Part shown: piece by piece, positions 56,491-64,000 of the stretch
Position numbering within the stretch: the stretch's first letter is position 1
How the letters are laid out: every line of letters starts with the position of its first letter
NCBI GenBank assembly: GCA_036365515.1
Contig: CM070873.1
Location: 69,748,529 to 69,812,528, forward strand
Reading direction: 5' to 3'
From: Torymus aiolomorphi
Lineage: Eukaryota > Arthropoda > Insecta > Hymenoptera > Torymidae
Length of the DNA: 64,000 nt
Made by a program: the position numbers and the translations under genes
The notes under the pieces: generated by a model
The model's input: only the letters and a program-made list of their open reading frames with translations
The model's database searches: none
Told to the model about the DNA's origin: nothing

Positions 56491-56861
56491 TTTTAGTGTG
56501 CGTATTATATGAAAAAAAAAAAAAAAAAAAAAACGGAAGAAATGGATCAAAAACATATAATGCTTTGTATATCATAGATAGCTTTTAAGCTTGTAAAAAA
56601 GTTTCGCTCCCGATGAAAATTAATTTTAAGAATAGAGCTTTATCCAGTACAAAGTCTGGTTTTAATTGGATGTTTAAGAAAAAAGTTTCTTGGTGCTCAA
56701 GTTTACTGATCATCGCTAAATCTCGTAAAAAAAAGATTTCGTTGTTTACACAAGCTCAGAACGATCTCTTATTCTACATTAAAACTATAATTCATACTAG
56801 ATAATGTTACGTACGAAAAAACGATGGAGCAAATTAAATGATCGAGTCACGTAACAAAATA

Positions 56862-56935
56862 TGCATCCACGAGGACGCGGACTCACGGGTCTGAGACTTC
56901 CTATCCGATGCTCTAATCACTGAGCTAAGGTATAG
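56862..56935 (-). repeat. tRNA-like sequence, possible SINE head
   Basis: On the - strand the sequence CTTAGCTCAGTGATTAGAGC matches a tRNA D-arm and A box, with a GCTC/GAGC stem. About 30 bases later GAGTCCGCGTCC resembles a T-arm (B box). I cannot pair the anticodon stem properly, so it is unlikely to be a working tRNA gene and is more likely a tRNA-derived repeat. Confidence 0.35.
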
Positions 56936-56949
56936 ATCTATAATTACCC

Positions 56950-58060
56950 TTCGCGAAAGTTTCGCAGAAGTTTTATGCTACAGAACTTCATAAAAAGTTT
57001 GGCCAAATTCTGAAAATAAGAATTTCCCGAACTTAAAGTTCAACCCCAACAGCTTTGGTCAAAGTTTGGGGAAACGTTTTCCAATTTTTCGAGAAAGATT
57101 TTCAGGAAGTACATTTTTCGGATGAAGGTCGGCGCAACTTCGATCTAACTACCGGGAAAGAATCACAAAACTATTTTGCTAAACTTCAGCCGAAGTTTAC
57201 CCAAATTTTATGTGAACTTTTACGAAAGAATTTACAAACGTACATTTCGTTTTCCAAAGTTTTGCGATACTTTATATAAACTTTCGTGTAAGTACTGTAG
57301 AATATTAATTTCATAATCAAAATTTGCCAGAACTTTATTTCAAGTTTGGAGAAACATTATCAGAAGTTCAATAACCCTGGTAGAAATTAATCCATTAAAA
57401 ATGGGAAGGAAAACAGAAACTGGCCATTGGAAATGGCTAAATACTAGACAGTTGTGTAACGCTTTTTTCTATCAACTTCTCCCATTTTATGGAATGGCCC
57501 TAACCTGAAAATCTTTACATTGAAATTTCATAACAATTTAATCATATATTTTAAAACTTATACTCTTATGAGACAGTTTATCGGAATATAAACAAAATTT
57601 AGTAGTCTTTGTACTATTCACAGCTTTATTCTATAAGATATAAACCAAAATCGTTATTTTGACACGTGACTCTATCTCTCTCACTCATCGCCATAATATA
57701 TCGCTTGTTACTAGATTTAAAATGGCTTCGTCGACTAGCTATTTTAACTAGCATTAAAATTCCAAATTAATAGATAGTACAAAATTGTGACCATCTTTGC
57801 GGCCAATAAATGTGAAAAATAGGTTAAAAAAATCGTTACACTTATGGAAGAAAACTGAAGTCCATTTTTTTCCCATTTTGGATCAAACTAGCCATTTACT
57901 GCCCAAAAAATGATTTCAATGTCCACCAGGGAAAGAGTACAAAAAAATATATATTCTGTTCTGAAACTTGCCAAAACTTTATGGAAGCTTTGGCGTAAGA
58001 ATAACGATACGAACATACATAAAACTTTGCTTGAAGTTTGCCAAAAAATGAATTAGTTTG
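56950..58060. repeat. Degenerate repeat with recurring AAGTTTGGCCAAA-type words
   Basis: Words such as AAGTTTGGCCAAA, AAGTTTGGGGAAAC, ACTTGCCAAAACTTTATG and AGTTTGCCAAAAA recur irregularly on both sides of the insertion at 57375-57931. The ORF at 57055-57279 is in this material and has no family match. It is probably an old, decayed repeat. Confidence 0.4.
57375..57931. mobile_element. 557-base CCCTGG-ended non-autonomous DNA transposon
   Basis: The termini are CCCTGGTAGAAATTAATCC and the complement of CCCTGGTGGACATTGAAATC. Imperfect similarity continues for about 90 bases (CAAATGG, GGGAA, GTGTAACG). AA flanks both ends (57373-57374 and 57932-57933). The interior is AT-rich and non-coding. 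The termini resemble those of the element at 58705-59355. Confidence 0.7.
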
Positions 58061-58704
58061 CGTAACATATATAAATATAAATAATAATTTTCTAGACGAT
58101 TTTATTCAAATTCGCAGGTTGTCCAACATACATAATATTATCCACTTTAAAGTAGTAACATACATTTACAATATTATTTACATCTATTACATAGAAATCA
58201 TTTTCGATTATCTCGCACAAAAATATCGTGGGTATATCTGAATCGCTAACAGAGCAGGTAAATGCATGATTAACTATGCATTTGTTAATTATTGCATATG
58301 TGCAACAGCTATCATCACATTGGTTGCAAGGCGATCCACACAAACATTTACAAATAGTAATAAAATTATGAATTATACCCACATGAGTAACGTCCTCAAA
58401 AATATACCTAACACACGACGAATTACTTTTTTTATTCTCTGCATACATTCTGTTTTCAAAGTACATTCCATCTATTAAAATTTTGTTAAATATATGAAAT
58501 TTACTACTGTCGAAAATTACATTATCAAATCTTAGAAGATTCGCAATAAAATCAGGGATACAGATAATTTTTCTATAAATACCTACTGCATAGGTTTTTC
58601 CATATAAATGTTTAGTTTTATGTCGTCGAGTGCCAGAAAGCTCTACACGCTTTATAAAATTAAATATTTCAGATTCAGGTCGTAACCATTTTATTTTCAA
58701 CTCA

Positions 58705-59355
58705 CCCTAGTGGAAATGAAAAATGAAAATAACTGTAAATAACTGTAAAAAACTATAAATAACTGTAAATAACAGTTTATAACAGTTTATAAGTGTTTGA
58801 TTTGAGACGTTAATAACAGTCATTTACAGTTATTTACAGTTAATTACAGTTATTAACAGTTATTAACAGTTATTAACAGTTATTTACAGTTTTGCAGAAA
58901 AGTACCTGCGAAAACGGAGGTGCTGATAAAAGTTAGTTACAGTTATTAACGGTTATTAACAGTTTTTAACAGTTTTTAACAGTTATTAACAGTTATTTAC
59001 AGTTTTGTTGATAAGAAAAAAGTTAGTATTATAGCGAAAAAAATAAACTGTTTATAACTGTAAATATCTGTAAATAACTGTTAATAACTGTTAATAACCG
59101 TTAATAACTATTAATACCCTTTATCAGTACCTCCGTTTTCGCAGGTACTTTTTTGCAAAACTGTAAATAACTGTTAATAACTGTTAATAACTGTTAATAA
59201 CTGTTAATAACTGTTAATAACTGTTAATAACTGTAAATAACTGTAAATAACTATAAATAACTGTTATTAGCGTCTCAAATCAAACACTTATAAACTGTTA
59301 TTTACAGTTATTAACAGTTATTAACAGTTATTTACAAAAATCATTTCCGCTAGGG
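58705..59355. mobile_element. 651-base foldback element built of ACAGTTATTA repeats
   Basis: The ends are CCCTAGTGGAAATGA and its near complement ending TCATTTCCGCTAGGG, with CA on both sides (58703-58704 and 59356-59357). Each arm consists largely of tandem copies of a 10-base word (AACAGTTATT or AACTGTAAAT variants), facing each other. Unique blocks such as GTGTTTGATTTGAGACGTTA and ACCTGCGAAAACGGAGGT occur once per arm. It sits inside the transposase pseudogene. Confidence 0.88.
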
Positions 59356-59661
59356 CATCCAAGCATAAATAAGTAGAAACTGCTGAACAGATTTGAAGCT
59401 CTGCGTATTTTGTTCCATGAACGTAGCTTTTCAATATCCCATTCAAATTTTCAAAAACATTGCATTACATGATCCAAAGAGGACCAAATTTTCGTACATC
59501 TTCGGCTAAGTGACAAAGTAAATGGATATTGCACGTTTTGCTTTATCTATTGCCGTTTCCGAGATACTAGACAAATTTATAGTAGCGTAATTGCATGTAC
59601 TAAAAGTACATGGTGATCAAAATACTGCTCACTCATAAAATCTTTCAAAAGAGGTAAACAA

Positions 59662-60546
59662 TTCGCCTTGTTAAGACCAGCGTCAGCGCCCCTCGCGGCC
59701 AAAATTCGAACTGCTTATTAAAGGATAAACACTGCTGATTAGCATGAGCGGTATATGAACCAAAGATTATTTAATTAAAAAATAAAATAAGTAGTGATCC
59801 GATGAACATCTTAAAATCATTTATTGATTTGTCTGATATTATCAGATATATTAGCAATGGCACGAAGGCTTTATGTGGAAGGCGAGAGAGAGAGAGTTTA
59901 TAAGGCAAATGACATAATATTTTATAGGTTAGCCAAAGAACTGTGTTGCACAGTGCTACTAACTCTGCTGAGCAATCAGTATTTTCTTTGGCTAACCTAC
60001 ATAATATTATGCGATTTGCCTTATAAACTCTTTCGCCTTTCACATAACGCCTTGTGTGATTGCCAATATATCTTACAATATCGGATAAATCAGTAAAAAA
60101 CTTTTCAGTGTAGGAGCGCGTAACCAGCTTTTTTCGAACAAAGCGCCCTCAATGGGTAATGGCTGTGATGTCGACAACGGAGCGCAGACTATGCTCCTTC
60201 GCCGAAATCACTATGATGTCGGTGGAGGAGTATACATTTTGGTTGATTTCACTCGACGTCGTCTCAGCATGTATGAAGAGAGAGGGGGAAGGGCGGTCGA
60301 GGCCGCTATGCGGCCTCGACCGTCCTTCCCCCTCTCCCTTCATACATCCTTCGACGACATCGAGTGAGGTTCGCCCATGATGCGTAAATAACTATTTCGA
60401 CGTTCATACCATCCCTATTTATTTTATTTCTTAATTAAATAAACTTTTCTTCATATACCGCTCATGCTAAATAGCTGTGTTTATCCTTCAATAAGCAGTT
60501 CGGATTTTGTCGTGAGGGGCGCTGACGCTGGTCTTAACAAGGCGAA
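59662..60546. mobile_element. 885-base multi-hairpin foldback element
   Basis: Outer arms of about 95 bases begin TTCGCCTTGTTAAGACCAGC at both ends. Inside are two further independent hairpins: about 59845-60076 (with CGAGAGAGAGAGAGTTTATA and its partner) and about 60244-60368, centred on GGCCGCTATGCGGCC. The whole element could fold into a three-stem structure. It interrupts the transposase after LQTFLLIY. No transposase of its own. Confidence 0.85.
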
Positions 60547-61914
60547 TAAATTAAAAGAAAAGTTTGAAGCTCTGTTGCTTTCCAGTAAGCATATTCGCTT
60601 ACTTTTCTCGGAATCCTCGGGACGAATGATGGAAGCGTAATACCTTTAATTTTATTGTCTATAATATTAACAAAAGGGAATAAAGACGATGGGTGCGTTC
60701 TATATTCAGTACCGAACCAGAAAGCCATAAGTTTTTTAGTCACACCCTGAAAAACGCAATGCATTTCGTCTACCGCTGTGGATAGTACGTAATCATAACA
60801 TATGCTTAGAACAGTTGGACCTTTAACACCTAATATGGGTGTGTCTGAGTTACTAGCTTTTCTAGCTAGTCTTATGGATTCTTCGGTTGTGCGTAAGTCA
60901 AAATTTTCAATAAACGGATAAATTTGTACATTATCTGTTCTCCTAGTTTTAATTTTACAGTTCGGGCAACCATATCTCGCATTATACCGTTGAACATTAA
61001 AAAATAGCGCTTTTGCACATAGATCGCAGGTGCCACTAATAATAAGTCCACTTACTCTTATGACATTTAAATTTGGCAATTTGAATTCTACACCATCATA
61101 TCATTTTTTCAAATCATTTACGAAAGCATTCATGAAGAGATTTGGGGATGGATTCATTTTGCCAAACCACAGACCAGCTAATATTATATTTTGTTTTAAT
61201 ACTCTTAACTTATATGGTAAATCGTTAATCATTAGATAAAATGGCCAAATACTCACTTTTGATGACTTATATAACGGTACTCCATCAGTGTTCCACGTAA
61301 ATGTAATTAAATTATTATTAGGCAAATTTTCGGGTAAAGATTTGTATATAGTACCGTCATATAATAAGTCTTCATAATTAGTGTCATTTTCTTTACGACG
61401 CTCTGAGCGATAATTTAATTTTTCTGCAAAACCTGGTCTTTTATAAAAACATTGCAGTTGCTTCAAAATAGGCATTTCTAAAAAATAACTTATACTTTCA
61501 CTTTGATTACAATAGTGGCAAAATTACTTATCCAATTTTCTTAAACAGATCTCACAAAAAAAAATGTTTTACGGTTAATGAATATGAATTAGCAAATATT
61601 TTTTTTAATTTATATAAAGATTTAACGCAACGATTTGGCCGTATACAATGTAGTTCTATCAATGACAATAGACAAGATAATAATACTCCTGTTATTTTAA
61701 CGATTAAGATAGCTAATGCACTTTCGCCGATAGTAATAGGCGCTCCTGGGTATACAGGCTCATCAAGGTTAGGGATGTCATCATTGTCATTTTCAGTTTC
61801 AGTCTCTGTATCGTCAGATTCATCATCAGATGACGTAGTATTCCTCACTTCATCACCGAATAAACTTTCTTCGTCTTCACTTTCTGAATCTGAATCTTCA
61901 AAACTCTCAGTAAT

Positions 61915-62929
61915 ATTTTATAATATATAATATTGTTAAATATATACATTTTTTTATTATCTGCATACAATAGTGCATTTCGATAAAAGTGCAACAAAGT
62001 GATTTTGCTGTTTCGCGTGCCCGTTTGCGTACGAGCGAAGCGAGGATAAAAAGTTCACATGAGGTTAAAATCATTATCTCGCTTGTGTATCGAACAGTAT
62101 TTTTTGAAATGTACAAAGCTTAATTTAGAGTACGCTTTTTTAGTCAAACATGTACGAAATCGAGCTTTGCGCACAGAGAGTCAGTACATTATGAAACGGG
62201 TGACAGCGCACGAGTATCGTATACTATTTTTCTTATCAGATCGCGCGAAATTCAATTTTGCTGATACGTATTTATGTCGTAAACTACTTTTTCACACGCT
62301 GAGAAGAGAGTGCGGGAATGTGGCAGTTTGCGAAAGCAAATGCGTGTGCAACATTCAATGACGAGGATAGGAAAAATTTGTTTACATTAAAAGAAGTTTA
62401 ACAACATAAAAAAGTGGTCTCCTTCTTCAAAACGACGTAAAAATCACGTTAGAGAGGTGTGTCATGTGGCGATCACGTTTCTCCTGCTCCCTTTTTTGCG
62501 CGGAGTCTGCGTGTCGAAGTCTCGTGGCAGCATCGTACACCGACGCTCTGTTTTCACCGGCGGGCCCTTGCCGAAGCCGATCACGTAGGTAACATCATCA
62601 CATATCGCCCTCATGAGTGACATCACACAGTTTCTCGCGTGGCAGTATTACAATGGCGTGTAAAAATATTATTTTGCAAGTCAACAATTACTAATAACGT
62701 ACCACAATCGTTGAACTCATCACTTCCCGCGTACGAATAATGTGGACTGTTGCTTGTATAGTGATTGGCTTTCTCGTCATTTGAAATTGTAGAGCTGCTG
62801 ACACTTATACTGTTACCTATATTGATATTTTATTATAATAACTGAATAAACATAGAATTTAATAAATAGACACGTTAATTGAGTAGTCGAAAAATAAATA
62901 CTAAGCAACTACGAAAATAACCAATTATT
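61915..62929. other. Sequence between the transposase pieces, no recognised gene
   Basis: AT-rich at the left and right, with a CpG-rich patch at 62440-62600. It contains the 13-mer CGAGCGAAGCGAG near 62030, shared with Polycomblike intron 6. It could be intron, promoter or a further insertion. Confidence 0.3.
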
Positions 62930-63205
62930 TTATAAATATCGTAGTAGTATTTTAAAAAGTAAAGAGAATAATATAGAGAACAGCAAAAAATACATATATT
63001 TAAAATTATCTGATTCTTGATTATCAGACAAATCATCATTACTATAAGTAGAACTCTCATCGCTACTTGTATTAGAGTGATTGGAGCTACTATTAACGTT
63101 CGAAGAATTATCATCGCTCTCCGCACTTGAAGCTTTACATTTAGCGAGAATTCTATATACAGTTGCAGTGGAATAGTCCTCAAGCGAAAACTTATTTTTG
63201 GACAT
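62930..63205 (-). pseudogene. Possible N-terminal exon of the same transposase
   Basis: The ORF begins MSKNKFSLEDYSTATVYR and becomes a Ser/Asn/Asp-rich acidic stretch like the start of the transposase remnant at 61.9 kb, lying upstream of it on the same strand. The intervening 1 kb could be an intron or a later insertion. The last third (from about 63005) is probably not coding. Attribution rests on position and composition only. Confidence 0.35.
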
Positions 63206-64000
63206 TTTTCAAAATTCTTCTATAAAAATTAAAGGCGCATTGAACAGAATTAATGTCAATATACTGCCATAAATTTAAAGAGTTTATTCTTAAAATGATG
63301 CGCATGCGTGTCGGAAAAACTTTACAGCACGTATACGTAACCTTCTGACATTTAACACGATCTAATGTTTTTGAACAAAAGTTGTTTATTATTTCATCAC
63401 CATGTCAACGCTCACTTCACGTTGCGCTGCGAGATTCAAACACCATTGAAGGGATTACAAGAAATGTACGTGCTAATTCTTTGGTTGGAAACGTGCAAAA
63501 CTAGTGTTTTGAATATCAAGGATACGAAAACCACGAAGGAAAAAGGAATTAAAGGAAGGTGGGGAAGTTCCTGGTATCCGGCTGAAATTTTACAAAAGAG
63601 TGGTATTTATTTATAAAGATAACATATTTATGTTTATATAACAACGCGATACAGGTTAGATTAACGTTTACTAATTGAAACAATAATTACTGTCGGCCCG
63701 TCGGCATGCGCTTTAAATTCGGACATATACGTTGTTAGTTAAGCCACGATTTCTGCAATCGAAAAATCACATTGATAGGTTAAAAACGCGTAAAACTCTG
63801 TGTTGCGCTATAGCTGCGTGCGTTAGCTTCGTTCTTGAAATCGAACAAGCTCCTATGCGTACTCTTACCGAAAAGCTGCCAAACATCTACGCTGTAAATA
63901 AGTAGAAAACACGTCATGAAATACCATACCGTCAAATGATTGCCTGAGTAAGGTGTAATTCACGCCGCGATAATTCCGCGTCGATCGTCTATATGAATTT
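63206..64000. other. Window end, no recognised gene
   Basis: An 83-codon + strand ORF (63365-63616) ends GRWGSSWYPAEILQKSGIYL. It reads plausibly as protein, but I do not recognise the family. The rest shows nothing. Confidence 0.25.

Larger units (their letters stand above)
58092..61914 (-). pseudogene. Dead tnp2/EnSpm-like transposase, interrupted by two foldback insertions
   Basis: Read on the - strand, an acidic Ser/Asp/Glu-rich start (61914-61750) leads into PNRCVKSLYKLKK, then a short Cys motif (CEICLRK, later FCHYC), then WNTDGVPLYKSSKVSIWPFY (about 61300), a second Cys pair set (CDLCAKA and YGCPNCK, near 61000), DEMHCVFQGVTKKLM (about 60740), and WKATELQTFLL (about 60560). This is the order of the tnp2-type transposases found in many insects. 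After the insertion at 59662-60546 the protein resumes with FMSEQYFDHH (about 59630), EDVRKFGPLW (about 59500) and VHGTKYAELQICSA (about 59400). After the insertion at 58705-59355 it continues to a stop at 58092. In-frame stops near 61515, 61090 and 59470 and a frameshift near 59575 make it inactive. The superfamily is inferred from these motifs. Confidence 0.8.

Noticed and set aside
58740..59340. Regularly repeated short words resembling an array (CRISPR-like)
   Set aside because: The repeats are 10-base AT-rich words without unique spacers, arranged in two facing arms with transposon-type ends in a eukaryotic genome. It is a foldback element, not CRISPR.

Overview
This is a stretch of animal nuclear DNA, almost certainly insect. 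It is rich in microsatellites and short inverted-repeat transposons and holds two spliced protein genes, both on the + strand. The two proteins (an LRRC57 orthologue and a Polycomblike orthologue), the compact introns, and the decayed tnp2/EnSpm-like and Jockey/CR1-like elements fit a hymenopteran such as a parasitoid wasp. The order-level assignment is an inference from these features, not a proven identification.

Layout. 1-29.5 kb is gene-poor. It carries long (GT)n, (GA)n and (AC)n microsatellites, a 5'-truncated non-LTR retrotransposon (about 2.8-4.6 kb, - strand), several inverted-repeat elements (about 6.4, 9.4, 9.8, 12.4-14.6, 23.2 and 24.3 kb), and a series of GC-rich islands in which the + strand changes from very C-rich to very G-rich. 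29.5-33.2 kb holds the LRRC57 gene: two coding exons, 238 aa, and an intron carrying two oppositely oriented copies of one small MITE. 33.2-37.7 kb is non-coding, with more skew islands and two small inverted repeats. 37.7-46.4 kb holds Polycomblike: a GC-rich promoter and non-coding first exon near 38 kb, a 1.7 kb 5' intron, then ten coding exons giving about 889 aa with Tudor, PHD1, PHD2, winged-helix extension and C-terminal chromo-like domain. 46.4-53.8 kb is AT-rich and without recognisable genes. 53.8-63.2 kb is transposon territory: a 1.49 kb foldback element, a smaller one at 55.4 kb, and a dead tnp2/EnSpm-type transposase (- strand) broken by two later foldback insertions.

Function. 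LRRC57 is a small, probably N-myristoylated leucine-rich-repeat protein of unknown cellular role. Polycomblike is the accessory subunit that recruits PRC2 to chromatin for H3K27 methylation. The two genes are about 8 kb apart and there is no sign that they work together.

I found no convincingly new cellular system. The most notable signals are the nested foldback transposons (two of which can be removed on paper, with a 2-bp target duplication, to restore the host reading frame), a GC-skew switch repeated in many islands, and a divergent pair of YY1-like motifs at the Polycomblike promoter.
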